Source of the DNA: Chrysomallon squamiferum
Lineage: Eukaryota > Mollusca > Gastropoda > Neomphalida > Peltospiridae
Reading direction: 5' to 3'
Assembly (NCBI GenBank): GCA_012295275.1
Contig: CM022677.1
Coordinates: 1,264,647 to 1,327,146 of the forward strand
DNA: 62,500 nucleotides
The notes below the pieces were generated by a model, which was given only the letters and a program-made list of their open reading frames with translations, was not told the origin of the DNA and searched no databases. A program made the position numbers and the translations under genes. Within the stretch, counting starts at the first letter, position 1. Every line of letters begins with the position of its first letter. Shown one piece after another: positions 10,062 through 23,409 of this stretch.

Positions 10062-12534
10062 CTGAAATACAATAAAAAGAATAATTAAGAGATAATTGAT
10101 GAGCAAGCGTAACAGTTGTAAAATATGACAGAATTAAAGGATGAAAATCAAAATTAAAAAATTAAATAACTCACATGATTTTAAACTTAAACAGTCATGT
10201 AAATTGCTATTTTTTTGGTTTCTTTATCTTTCAGCATAGCTCTCTGTGAATGTACAAATTTACACACATAGCTACCTCCTCTCTTACACATACACACAGA
10301 ACCACCCCCCTACACCCCCCCCACACACTCACAAACACACACTTACATTACATACACAGAATCATCTCACCAACAGACAAAGGTGATTCCAGATAGTGTT
10401 ATTTTTAAACTCATTTTCATACATATAAGTTTTGCAGACACAACAAAACATATCATTTTTCTACCCTGCAACATCAAAAGTGAGGTGTAGATATATTTTA
10501 AACTTTATTATATACAGCTTAATTAACTGTCTGATGTAATAACTATCTATGGTAGACAGAATTTAATACTTGGAATCTGAATTGTGTTAACTGGGGAAGT
10601 TGAATGCTGCTCTGCAGACAGCTGACAGAGCCCAGTGAAAACAGTGACCAACCCAACCTTAACAACCAAGTCTGTGTAACGTTCTGCTGATATCACCACC
10701 ACAGTTAACACGAAAACATCGGCGACAACCACACACCAAGCTGTATCATTAGATCATGTTTTAACTTCATTCAGTTACCATGATAAAATCACTCATCTTC
10801 AAATTTTAAAATCAGTTCATTTAGTGATATCTGCATTTCTATAATTAGCATAACTTTTGAGAATGTGGGTTAGATTATTGTCAATATCTGATGAATATTC
10901 ATGACACTGATTTTAGTTGTTGATATTTGTTTCTTTCTATTTTATTTATTTATTGACTATTTTTGTTTTAGTTTTTCTATTTATGATAAAACTGTGAAAA
11001 CAAATTACGGATACAACACAGCAGATCAGTATAAAAAGTAGACATTTCGGTAGCTTCATCTGTTAACAAAGAATATTATTTTGGTCCCTCAAGATATTTG
11101 TTATCATTTATTATCAATCCACGTCTCAATTTATAACAATTGTCTTTCAACAACCCACAAATAAAACCAAGGTTCAAACAACTGTGCTGTCCATGCCAGT
11201 CAGATTTCTCTACTCACTTAGATTTGCAGACATAAACGTGATCTAATTATAAATTTGTTGGGTGAGAAAATCTGGGTGAGACATTAATGATCAGATTTAA
11301 ATGAACATTTTAAGATAAACACTGTATTAAATTTCATAATTGAGCAACTAGCATATCAAAAACTTTAGAAGACTGAGTCATCAAGAGACTATTGCAGTCT
11401 TCATTATTTCATTTTCACATCATCAGCATCTGTTGCACAAAGAGCTTGCAGCCAGAGACTGGTGGATGATGACCTGATTGTGTTGAATACGACTGGTATT
11501 GTACGTGGTGACACAAACAGCGTTATCATCCACTATTTATGTGTGATTATCGCGTTGAATCAGAATTCAAGCATAAAAATCTTGACTCATATTCTCGTTA
11601 TCACAACAATAGCAATCAATAACAGCACGAGAGATGTTCACAGCCTAAACGCATTGTCATGTGCTGATCTGTTTTGTTTTCCTGTCAACACAAAACATGT
11701 TAAATCTCATACACAGATTTTGTCAGCACACAATTGACCAAAAAAATAAAATAAACTGAAAGCAAAAGAAAAAACAATAAAATGTAAATAATTAATTTCT
11801 GTACAGTGAGATAAACAATAAATACACTTGAAATCTGTTCCCATAATCACTGATGTTTATCCTTAAAACTGTATTTGAATAACATTCTCTAAAATAATTA
11901 CATTTTTAACATTTCAAAAATACATAACATTTACAAATATTTTCATAAACATGATAATTACATTTACACATCACAAAACAAGTTGCTGTGAAGAGCAGAT
12001 TCACTGTTTGATGACATTCTGAGTGTTACAAGGATGAAAAGCACAAGAATGAACTGACAAAGACAAACATCAACTTGATCAGACAGCACAGTTCAACGTT
12101 TCACTGGTTTTTAAAAATAATTACTCTGTGAGTCAGTGAGTGCAACCTGTTTTCAAGTTGCCTTGAACACTCAGCTCACAAACCTGGATGCTTCATCTGT
12201 CTGTCAATTATTTTGTTAACAATAAAGTCAATGTAGAATTCTTTTAAAACACACACAACACAAAGTCAATGTAGAATTCTTTTTTAAAACACACACAACA
12301 CAAACATATACAGACACACACAACACAAACATATACAGACACACACAACACAAACCTATACAGACACACACAACACAAACATATAGAGACACACACAACA
12401 CAAACATATACAGACACACACAACACAAACATATACAGACACACACAACACAAACATATACAGACACACACAACACAAACATATATAGACATGCACAACA
12501 CAAATGCATGTATGGACATACACATATATATTCA

Positions 12535-12583
<49 letters not shown>

Positions 12584-12860
12584 ACATATATTTACACAGA
12601 CACATATATTTACAGTTCAAGCAAAAGTCCACAGTATTTTAAAGTAAAATTCAAGATATCTGTACACAGATATGATAATTTGGGTTACAAAGATGACAGA
12701 ATTTGTTACACTCTGCCTGGTTACAGACTTCACTTGTCTGGTCGGTGATCAGAGCCTGAGACTAAACAAAGAGTTGTTCATCACACCAAGCTATGTGTAT
12801 TTATGTATTTACTCAAATTTTCCACTTTGAAACTGAAACTGAACAAGTGAGCGGACTGAC
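10062..12860 (-). other. Intron 3 of the RasGRF homologue (2.8 kb)
   Basis: Contains the CA-rich arrays at 12240-12580. 10080-12230 is unique AT-rich sequence with a CA/CCCC patch at 10290-10350; no gene recognised there. Confidence 0.85.
12240..12580. repeat. 25-bp CA-rich minisatellite and (CA)n
   Basis: About eight units of CAAACATATACAGACACACA plus CAACA (12300-12490), preceded by a two-copy duplication of TCAATGTAGAATTCTTTT and followed by a CA run (12536-12578). Confidence 0.93.
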
Positions 12861-13008
12861 CTCAGCTTTGAGTTTCTTGACCTCGGTGGTGAGTTCCTCG
12901 GTCTGCTGCACGTAATGCCACTTGGCCTGTCGCTCACTGTCCAGGATCTGTAACAGGTGCAGGTGCTTCTGTTCCAGCTCCTCCTTCACCTCCACCATCT
13001 TGCTGTAG
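12861..13008 (-). CDS. RASGRF: RasGRF homologue, coding exon 3 (coiled coil)
   Basis: Completes Ser127 and encodes residues 128-176. The segment EQKHLHLLQILDSERQ aligns with the mammalian MQKYLHLLQIVETEK segment. It is rich in E, K, Q and L with heptad-like spacing, as expected for the coiled coil between PH1 and the IQ motif in this family, which with PH1 helps membrane targeting. The acceptor is TGTTACAG|C and the donor AAAGCTGAG|GTCAGT, ending in phase 0. The 148-bp length fits the phase left by exon 2 exactly. Confidence 0.93.
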
Positions 13009-14029
13009 CTGTAACAGAAAACACTGAAAACATCTCCAACAAACACCACAGTTTTAGCTTATGTTCGTATACTTGGTGCTGATGTTAATAAATAGGCAAA
13101 AAATACACAAACACTTATATTATATTACAAACTCATTTATACACTGTCTTTCTTACATACACATTCACCTACTCACATGCAGTATGTACACACACAGAAA
13201 TGTGGAGTCATATGTTTATATAAAAAGCTATCAGCAGGCAAAAATTATATTTATGAAATTTTGTAACATGGCTTCTGTTAGGGATGACATAATATATCAG
13301 ACTGTACAGCTGACTTAAGGAGTTTCAAAGTTTAACAAAGGTTTCTTGGTTTTCACCACATTCAGAATTTCTACTTATTTTTATCCACTGATATTCCTGA
13401 TAGTCTCATTGACTTCAAAATTAATGTATGGAACAAAAAGATATTCAAAAAAAGAAAAAAAAAAAAGCTATTATAATGAATTACAAAAATTAAATAATTA
13501 GAAACATAAAATCCCTAACAAAAAACCTTTTTGAAATCTGTCTTATCAAAAATTCTTTCATTGTTTCATTTATAATACTAAAGTAAAAAGATAAAAAAAA
13601 AAAAAATAATAATAATTAAATACAATTAAGAAAAAAATAAGACAAAACTTTATCCAAGAATTATTTTTGCTATATTTTTTGGCAACATACACTTTCTGCT
13701 AATATTTAATTTCTATTTTTTCTTACATGACAAAACTGCTAGTAAATTAATAAAACAGTTTTTTCTTGTCTCATAATTACTCTCTGTTCCTCAGTTCTTT
13801 TGTGAGATTAAAAAGAAAAACAAAATCAGTGTAATTAATTCATTCTTAATTGTAATAAAAATATATTAAACTGTTGATGTGATTAATGTCTATTCCATGA
13901 AAACTAGTGACCAGTGTTAATGTGCAGTGGAAAATCTCAGTTTTCACTAGAACACTATTCACTATATATTTAACAACATCTTGTGACCCTATAAATTGTC
14001 AATTATTGGTAATTACTAACTTATATCAA

Positions 14030-14065
<36 letters not shown>

Positions 14066-14787
14066 CACTCCTACCAGAAAACAATCAGATTTATACCTTC
14101 ATTTGATACAGTTTAAGACTTATTTAAGAAAAAAATTATAATTAATATTTAATATTAATTTTAGCATTAAAATTATTAAATTGATAGTTCTATTAAAATA
14201 ATATTATTTTAAAACATTTATAATTCAACAAACTTCTACTATGGAAACTCTTTTCCCACTGTTAATTTGCATTATCAAATAATAATAAATCATATTAAAT
14301 GCAATCACCGTGTTTTTGGGGTTAGTGGAATATTCCTGCATCGTGGAGGAACTGCTATACTGCCATTTCCTGTAATTCTTTACTTTTGTTTTTTTATATA
14401 TTTATATATTTTTATTTATTTACTCTTTTTTTTGACTGAAAGAGTGGTTCGGATTTGAAAAACTGTATATTGTATTTCCAACACTATAAAAATAGATAAC
14501 GTCAGTCTGAATATTTGCTATAACAGCAGACGTAACATCTTCAGCGTAGATATTTGGTGTGAAAAATTCAGGAAAAATAAACCGAAATAATTTTATCAGC
14601 TTGTACATTTAAAATATAAAAACGAAATACTGATCGTCTGGCGACAGTATTGTTTCTGCCTTTTCTACTTAAATGCGTCATTAAAACCTGTAAATACTGA
14701 GAAGAAAACATAAAAAAAAAAGCAGTAGAAAGTGATCTGATAAAACGAAACAATTAAATAATAGCCAAGGGCGATAACTTCCGGTAT

Positions 14788-14829
<42 letters not shown>

Positions 14830-15167
14830 TCAGAGACTTGTTTGAAATACGTTCCTGCAATTACTAGTTGAGATAAGGTAATTTTAGAATATCCTCAATA
14901 ATAATCAATAATCTGACACTACCAATAAAAAAATAATGAAAATTCAAATTAACTTTAAGATATAAAAAAGAAAAACAAAATTTAAAAGAATCATATAATT
15001 ATTCTAAAATCCGTATAAATTTGAAACAGCTATATCGGGATTTACATAGATATAGTTCTGATTAAAGTTAAGATTATTTGGTTAATTAGAAACCTGCAGT
15101 GTTACTCTTTTTCGATTAGCTGTTGACTGGATTGTTGTATCAATTTTCCAACTCTATGTTTATATGT

Positions 15168-15205
<38 letters not shown>

Positions 15206-17094
15206 AAAAAAAAAAAAAAATAATAATAATAAAAATAATAACAATAATAGAAAAAAAAATGCTTCGAAAATGATTTGCGTTAATGACTTTATTATTATTA
15301 TTATTATTATTTAATCAGGCTTAAAATCAGCTCAAAAACCCTGCAAACTTTTGAGAATTTCAGGAGCACGTGTATATATGGCTTTTTTCCCGTTGTCCAG
15401 GTCTTCTTGTATACTAAACTGATCTTCTTTTATACGTATACTGATCTTCTTTTATACGTATACTGATCATTATAAAGAGACGACCATTGGCTGGTTCTTC
15501 TTGTATACGTATACTGATCATTATAAAGAAACGAACATTGGCTGGTTCTTCTTGTATACGTATACTGATCTTCTTGTATACGTATACTGATCATTATAAA
15601 GAGACGAGCATTGGTTGCTTCTTCTTGTATACGTATACTGATCTTCTTGTATACGTATACTGATCATTATAAAGAGACGAGCATTGGTTGTTTCTTCTTG
15701 TATACGTATACTGATCTTTTTGTATACGTATACTGATCATTATAAAGAGACGACCATTGGCTGCTTCTTCTTGTATACGTATACTGATCTTTATAAAGAG
15801 ACGAGCATTGGTTGTTTCTTCTTGTATACGTATACTGATCTTCTTGTATACGTATACTGATCTTTATAAAGAGACGAGCATTGGCTGGTTCTTCTTGTAT
15901 ACGTATACTGATCTTCTTGTATAAGATACTAATCATTGTTTGGCTGGTTCTTCTTGTATACGTATACTGATCATTATAAAGAGACCAGCACTGGCTGGTT
16001 CTTCTTGTATACGTATACTGATCTTCTTGTATACGTATACTGATCATTATAAAGAGACGAGCACTGGCTGCTACTTCAGGCGTTGTATGTAACATTGCCG
16101 AAGAGCGATGAACACACAAAAACACTCGCTGGTACTTGTCCATGGACATCCTTACAAGAGTCCACGACAAAAATGTTCAATTAAGTTCTGGAAATACTTC
16201 TAATTGTACCTTTGAGTAACTAGCGAACAACATTTCAGTGTAATGGAGTTTCGAAACGCTTCTTAATATGCGACAGTGACAGGGCTGTGATTGTACTGTA
16301 TGGTTCTTGTCGTAATTTCCTCTAATTGTTAACTGCGTCAAGTTGTAGACAAGTAGAAAAGAGGCAGCTGTTCAGATAATCGTCGACAAAACATATCTGA
16401 CTGGTGAATATTTCTGATTTTTAAATTTTTATTTTGCTACAGAAATTTCGGGGTATGCGACTTGCATGTTCTCAGCTCTAAATTAATATAATAAATTAAA
16501 TTAAATTAAATTAAATTAAATTAAATTAAATTAAATTAAATTAAATTAAATTAAATTGAATTGAATTGAATTAAATTTAATAAAGGCAAATTTTCAAAAT
16601 AAGAAAATAATAACAATAAGACTAAATGGTAATAAAATGAATATAAATCATCTAAACAAAGCAAAACAGAAAAACAAAAAGCAGAAGCAGAACAAGCAAA
16701 TATTATGATTATCTTTATTTTCCAAAATATTTACCAGCACGAACGTAGTGTAATAGTCAAGAACGACAAAAACAAAAACAAAAATGACAACCGATGATGC
16801 ATTTTTGTTGCTTTCAATCACGCAGCAAAACGAAGCCTAACATTAATGACCATCCTCGTCTCATTTTGTATCTAAAAAATTCAAAGACCAAAGACTGACT
16901 GACATTATAGAGCTGTGTTTAAAAAATACATTAATCCAAACATCTTCGTGCTTTGCTGTATAATAACATAGTTCGTTCCTTGAAGATGAATATGATTAAA
17001 AGATAAATTTAATTAAAAAAACGACATTTTGGTATTGACTAACCCAGGTTATTTGAAAACGACAGGTAGAGAAATTTATATTAATTATATGAAT

Positions 17095-17141
<47 letters not shown>

Positions 17142-17304
17142 AAAAAGAAAAAAAAAAAAGAAAAGAAAAAAATTACATGGCTGCAAAGTCGGTTAACGGC
17201 TCTCTAAGTTAGCTAAATTGTAGGTCAGGAAAGGTCGAAAACACATGTTCTCACGTTAACGTTCTGACCTTGACCCACATACAACTGTTTTATTTGTTAC
17301 AGAC
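13009..17304 (-). other. Intron 2 of the RasGRF homologue (4.3 kb)
   Basis: Holds a poly-A-rich tract at 17100-17172, an (AAATT)n array at 16487-16560, the palindrome array at 15395-16075, an ATA/poly-A patch at 15168-15235, poly-A at 14792-14825 and a TA run at 14028-14056. 13060-14020 and 14060-14790 are AT-rich with no recognised gene. Confidence 0.85.
15395..16075. repeat. Palindrome-bearing minisatellite
   Basis: Units of TTCTTCTTGTATACGTATAC, with TGATCATTATAAAGAGACGA and GCATTGGCTGG, in single or doubled form (periods about 22, 51 and 73 bp). About 16 copies of GTATACGTATAC, mostly the perfect 12-bp palindrome, occur. A 167-codon minus frame over it is a repeat translation (YTYTRR). 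Confidence 0.93.
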
Positions 17305-17411
17305 CTGGCTCTCTGGATTGCGTCGATCCAGGCGTTGCACTCGCTCTCCGAGTCGCTGCGGAGATCATACTGCCTCTGCCCCTCGCTCTTGTACGTGATC
17401 GTAAAACAGTG
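17305..17411 (-). CDS. RASGRF: RasGRF homologue, coding exon 2 (end of PH1)
   Basis: Residues 92-126 plus two bases of codon 127. It starts HCFTITYKSEG and ends ECNAWIDAIQRA, corresponding to the HYFTV...CDEWVAAIAHAS part of mammalian RasGRF; the W is the conserved tryptophan of the C-terminal PH helix. The acceptor is TTTTGCAG|CAC, in phase 0 with exon 1. I place the donor at GCCAG|GTCTGT because it leaves two bases that join the C of exon 3 to make Ser, followed by Tyr, as in mammals (AS-Y). A GT four bases further in would break the frame. GTCTGT is a weak donor, so the boundary is slightly less sure than the exon itself. Confidence 0.93.
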
Positions 17412-17589
17412 CTGCAAAACAAGAGGCGACGGTTTGTTAAACAAAACAGTTCTCCACTCAAGTACATTTAATACACTGGTAAGGCTGCAATATAAAATGA
17501 AGAGAAAACAAGGATAAAGTTGAATCAATGCAGATACAAAACCGATATAGTTTCGTGTTTTTAGTTATTTGTGTGGTTTTTCATACACA

Positions 17590-17623
17590 CACAAACATAT
17601 ATATATATATATGAGAGAGAGAG

Positions 17624-17708
<85 letters not shown>
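17590..17708. repeat. (TA)n-(GA)n microsatellite
   Basis: Short TA run then about 47 GA units. It lies about 180 bp upstream of the exon 2 acceptor, so the transcript carries a (UC)n tract there. Confidence 0.95.
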
Positions 17709-17711
<3 letters not shown>

Positions 17712-18704
17712 AAGTAAACTGACACAAATGGAATGCTAACAGAAGATTATTGATTTCTAAGCGAGTAAATATTTTATTTTCAGTTAATTCAATATTATAC
17801 AATTACAAAATGTCGATGTACAAACTACTTCCTCATCTCTAGGGATATCAACATGAGGATGTGGTTCACTCATGAAGAAAGATACATAGTGTACGTCGTT
17901 ACTTGACAAGAGTGTAAGTGTAAAGTGTACGCAACAGCATCCTTAAAATTATAACAATAAAAAAATAGACAAAATGGACACTAGAATATTCAGCTTGTAT
18001 AAAAAGTATAATTATTTTTCAGAAACATACATCATTATCTACAAGAATTATTATTATTATTATTTAATTTTTAATTTTTGCATTTTTTAAAAAGTGCTGA
18101 GGCGAATCTTAGAATGAAATTAAAAAAAAAATCTTTCACACGAACATCGTCACCTGTTTGTACTGCGACTGTTTCATTTAGTTAGCTGAACTTCGGAAAT
18201 ACGTCTACGTGGAAGTAGTTCTCAGCTGAATTAAACGCAGTTATCGGGGAATTAAATGTGATAATGGACAACGTATTTTTGGTACTAAAGATTTAAAGAT
18301 GCTGGAAATAAATTCACAAAAACATCTTCCTGTTTCCAGATTATTAAAGTGTCTGTGTCGACGAGGTTCAGTTGGGATGTGTGTCGTGCACGCGTCCACT
18401 GTGACGTCATGACAGTTTATCTCGAGAACAGGCAGATCAAACCTCTTTAATTTTTTATCGTTAATGCACATTTGAATTTCTGAGATAGGTCTGAACAGCA
18501 ACCCTGTAAATATCCCACTTAGAATTAAAGGGTAGTTAATCTTACACAATCACGTGCATTATAAAAGCGCAACACATACCACGCCATTTCTTGTATTAGT
18601 CTTGATATATTCGTCAGTTTAGAACAACACCAATGCTAAATCTGTGCATGAGAGATGTGTACAGCTTGGTCAATTCCAAGTCATCTCGCATTGACTCACA
18701 CACA
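17709..18704. other. Intron 1, 3' end: unique sequence
   Basis: AT-rich with a short TTA tract (18046-18065) and one CRE-like TGTGACGTCATGA near 18400. No gene recognised. Confidence 0.5.
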
Positions 18705-19105
18705 GAAATACGTACACCACACACACACACACAAACACAAATACATACATATACACACAAATACATACATACACACACACACAAAAACATACACCACATA
18801 CACACACACACACTCACACAAATACATACACCACACACACACACACACACACACAAATACATACACCACACACACACACACACACACAAATGCATACACC
18901 ACACACACACACACACAAATACATACACCACACACACACACTCACACAAATACATACACTACACATACACACACACACTCACACAAATACATACACCACA
19001 TACACACACACACTCACACAAATGCATACACCACATACACACACACACACATTCAAACAAATACATACACCACACACACACACACTCAACAGATACAACA
19101 CGTAC
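18705..19105. repeat. CA-rich minisatellite, about 400 bp
   Basis: Units of ACAAATACATACACCACACA alternating with CA runs (period about 35-45 bp). Thr/His-rich frames on all strands are artefacts. Confidence 0.95.
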
Positions 19106-19109
19106 ACAG

Positions 19110-19544
19110 ACAAATACAGACACAGAAAACATATACGACACTTGTAGATGCTAACTCATCTGACTTAAAATAGGTTTATGCACGATTTACTGGTCATGTA
19201 ATGAAGTGAACTGGGCTGTTCAAAGCTGCTATGGAGCAAATTGTCAGTTATTAAATAGATGGATCAATAGACAAACAGAGCGTAACAAAAACAAAAATAA
19301 ACAAAAGTAAAGTTTTATGAGATTCATTAGAAAAGTACTTCAAAAACGAAATATTTTAAGATGCACTCACTAAGCAGAAACTTCATATAAACATTTTTGT
19401 TGTTGTTGTATTAACGATATTTGCAAACATTCACAGTTTTTTAATTTTCTCAATATTTTCTACATTTATTTCAAGACCGTGCGAAATTTTGTTTGTCATT
19501 TACTGTTTTTTTTAAATTGTTTCATTTATATTATTATCATTATT

Positions 19545-19586
<42 letters not shown>

Positions 19587-22169
19587 AATTCAGTGTTCTG
19601 TTATTGTTATCCATCTACTCGGTATGGCGTCGTGGAGTTCGGAAATTGCCACATCAAAGTAACGCTAATGACGTCGACACAGAAAGTGTTGTGCACGCAC
19701 ATTAAGAATGAGCTGTGAAAATAATTGATTATTTTTTCTCAAGTTTTTTCTTCACCTAGTCAATCCTCAGTAAGAGAACTTACGAGTAATTGGTGGATAC
19801 GACCTGCATCTAAATTGCTGTCTTGTTAATAACGTAAAATAGACAGCTTACTTTTTAATTTTTTTCAGATTAACACTTTATCCTGTTCGAGAAAACGAGT
19901 AATTAAAAACATTCTGTTGGGGGTATGTCCCAGCCTGCTTCAGTGCAAAATAAAATCCTCAGAAATATTCGATATACTTTTACAAGGACGGTTATATAAT
20001 TACCGCTGTGCGTGTGTATTTGAGAAAGAGAAAGACTGAAGGAATAGAAAGCATTCTATTAGACATTTCGCGTTAGTAAATGGGTATTGTGGCCACTGTG
20101 TGTAGCAGCTGAGTGACGCTGCTGCAGGCACTGAAGCTTGAGCTGTTTTCTGTCGTAAACCAGTGGAATGAAACAGCTTGGAACAATTAGTGGAAATTCT
20201 CGTGTAATTTCCACTGCTGACATCACACGACTGACACGCTGAATGACAGCAAACAGCAGCAGAACTTAGCTCCTTTTAACACTGCTAGAGTTACCGATCC
20301 CCAGTACAACATTTCTAATTCAACGAGTTCATCATATCTGTGTAGTATGTCTAAAATACCAGTCTAAACATCAAAAGGCGGGTCACTTGTTCAAGTTTAT
20401 ATTAACATATCTTATCTATTCAAACTAATGTTAACACAGTCAAAAAATTGTTCAAGTTAGTTTCATAAATGAAATATATCTAACGATTACTTTTATGAAG
20501 GTGATTCTTTGTTGCAATTTGTATGAAAATACTTCGTGGCTAGATGTAGCGTCATTATAACAGTATGAAATATATATGAACAGATCAATAAAAATCTCTT
20601 TACCAATACTTTTAAACCTTTGAAATCTCATTGGTATCATAAACTGCCTCAGTTATTAGTTTAAGGACCTTGAAAAATTACTTATTCATTTGGTTTTCCG
20701 GGTTTGTTTAGAAGGATGTCACGCGTTAGTGCTCATGCTCAGTCATCCAGTTTCTTCTCCAGTTCACGTGCATTTCCTCTGCTTCAGCTCATTTCTCGTG
20801 CATTTTAACTTCACAGTTTTACAAATTATTTCTCATCTCAGAAAAACGATTTCATCAGAGGCCTTGTGAAATGAGTAAATGTAAAATCTACAGGAGTTTG
20901 AATTTAATCGACATACTGATCCGATCTGAAATCTGTTCCACCTCCTGGCTCTACTTCTGCTGTCAGTTCCTGCAGCTGTTTGAAAAAGGAGACAGAAGTG
21001 ATATCAAATATTTATTTAACAAACCCGAACATTTTTTTTTTTTGCCATCTTTTTTAAAAACTAAGTAGTTAAAGATTCTATAATACAAAGATTTCGTGCT
21101 TTGTGAACCTGGTTCTGTGTGATCCCCGTGATTTTATCTGCTCGACCTTTTCTGCAGTATTTAAACCTTAACAGAAATAAATGATGGATGTCTGTATATA
21201 AAAAATATCTCAAAATATTTTGAAATTTTACATTATCTGATATACAAATTATTTGTGATTTTAATTAAATGTGTTTTTACCCACTTCACTTTGCTGTTGC
21301 CAGTTCGACCACAGATCTGCAGATTTCCCACTGATTAATCAGATTATAAAATTACTGTGGAAACAAGGCTGGGGTGGGGGTTGGCACCTCCGTCTGCAAA
21401 TAGGTATTGACTAACAACTCAACATTGTCTTTATCTTGAATATGTAAGTCAACAGAATTTTTTCACTGCGCACCAAGGCGCTTGAGACACCTGTGTTAAT
21501 AACTGTGATCCTGAACGAAAAACAGCAGAGGATGAGCTGGTGCACTGTAAGCGAAATGCTGTTAGGTGTTGAGAAGTAAAATAATTGTTTCTACAGAGAA
21601 TTAAATTAGGTCACCTGGATAGGTGAGAAAAATCACAAACAGGTCTATTAGATTTTCCTTCAGCACACAGCCACATAAATAATTCAAAGAAATCGTTCAG
21701 CTGGCTGCTTCAAGGTGCCATTACTTTCAGAATGGGTTTAACCCCTTCCGGCCAGCACACTGGAAAGCTGTCGATTCTTGGGTTAACGAATTCAGTTTAG
21801 GAGTAACAGGCAGATAGAAAGAAAAAAAAAGAGATTTGATAAGACACCTATAAGACCATATAAAATATTTACAGACGTGAGTTATCTGCGCAGAAACTGA
21901 TTGTGTTAAGCTGAACAAAACATAGCAACTCTTGTGACGGCTGTGGAGTATGGACTCAGCAGTTTAACTGAACAACTACAACGACGTTTAACGTTAAACT
22001 GAATTATGCAACGTAGCTCACGCCAGGCCTGTAGTCGTCAAGAGTTTAAAATTAAAATGTAAATGATCTTAATTAAAATAATTGAATAAAGGATAAATTA
22101 TTGTTTAATTTCTAACTATTGTTTTTGTTTAATTATTTTAATTTTAACTACGCTATAGCAGCTATTTTT
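19110..22169. other. Intron 1: largely unique sequence
   Basis: A (TTG)n tract lies at 19543-19577. No supported gene. Several short open frames are unremarkable. Confidence 0.45.
20080..20320. promoter_or_regulatory. Repeat-free block, possible regulatory element
   Basis: Denser in GC than its flanks, with a CAGCTGAG E-box near 20106, GGAACAATTAGTGG near 20178, and a diverged inverted pair AGTGGAAAT / ATTTCCACT (20190-20214). Weak evidence. Confidence 0.25.
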
Positions 22170-22177
22170 ATTTATGC

Positions 22178-22210
<33 letters not shown>

Positions 22211-22627
22211 TTTTGTTGTTTGTTAGGTGATGATTTAAGCCCAGTCAATGACTTTGGATCATAATTATATCAACTGTCAGGCTGAGAACAAACTGGCCTC
22301 AAGCTGCTAGTTACCTCCGTGCGTTTCAAACTGATCCCAGATTTTCTCATATCACATAAAATCTGCAGCTATCTGTAAAAACACTTCAGCACACTTATTA
22401 CAGAACAGGTAGTGTAGACTGAAAATCACGGACTGGATTCGCTGACGTCGCCACCTTGCAAAGGTAATTTCACGAGTTTTGTCAGCGAGACTGAGAAACA
22501 ACACGTACATCTCGTTCTTAGTGTGTTTTCACTGCTCTTGTTGTAAAAAGTTTACCAGCATTTGTCAGCAGAAAAACTCTTACCTAAACCATTTTGTTTT
22601 TTAAAACTTAGAAATGACATCAACGTG

Positions 22628-22659
<32 letters not shown>

Positions 22660-22845
22660 CAACTCGTTATTTATTCATCTGAAGAAGGAAGAAAGATGTG
22701 ACTGACAGTCTCCTGAAACTACAAGAAGTTTTTGTGTTTATTTCTTAGATTTTATGAAACTTTAAGTTAGTGCGTTTTATCAAAATAAAAATAAGAATAA
22801 AAAATAAAATAAAAATAAAGTAAAAATAAAATAATAAAATACAGA
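22170..22845. repeat. Scattered simple repeats
   Basis: CA run at 22180-22209, poly-A at 22628-22657 and AAAAT repeats at 22783-22840, separated by unique sequence. Confidence 0.85.
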
Positions 22846-23221
22846 CATTTCACTATTGCCAAATTTGGCTTTAACTGTCCATTTCACACTGGTAAATGAT
22901 ACAGCTAAAATCTTTCACGTTTCTTGTATTATTTAATGATTGCTGTGTCTTGATTTCAGCTTTCTCTCTTCTCTAATAATCCCAACAGTTTTGTGTCTCG
23001 CAAAATGTAATCAAATTAATATATGTGTGTGTGTGTGTGCGTGCGTGTGCGTGTGGGTGTAATTATCTTAGTACTGCCTGCTACTATTTTTCCTATTGGA
23101 ACACTTGCTGGTAATGATAATAGTAGCTATGTAAGTATCTACCTTTGTTCACTGACAAAATAGATCTGCAGTGTGTCAAGATGTGGCTGTCTTACGTCCA
23201 CAGAACGAGTTTGATTTGCTA

Positions 23222-23408
23222 TGAGTATGTGTGTCAGTATGCGTGAATCTGTCAGTATGTGTCTCAGTATGCGTGAATCCGTGAGTATGTGTCAGTATGC
23301 GTGAATCCGTGAGTATGTGTGTCAGTATGCGTGAATCCGTGAGTATGTGTGTCAGTATGCGTGAATCTGTGAGTATTGTGTCAGTATGCGTGAAGCTGTG
23401 AGTATCGG
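23222..23408. repeat. About 30-bp minisatellite, about 6 copies
   Basis: Unit GTCAGTATGCGTGAATCCGT plus GAGTATGTGT, with one- or two-base length changes between copies. Confidence 0.9.
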
Positions 23409-23409
23409 A

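Noticed and set aside
15667-16170. 167-codon minus-strand frame
   Set aside because: YTYTRR reiterations come from the palindrome array; no domain and no start context.
17296-17301. Alternative exon 2 donor GTAACA
   Set aside because: It would add four bases and shift the frame relative to exon 3; GTCTGT keeps the conserved AS-Y junction.
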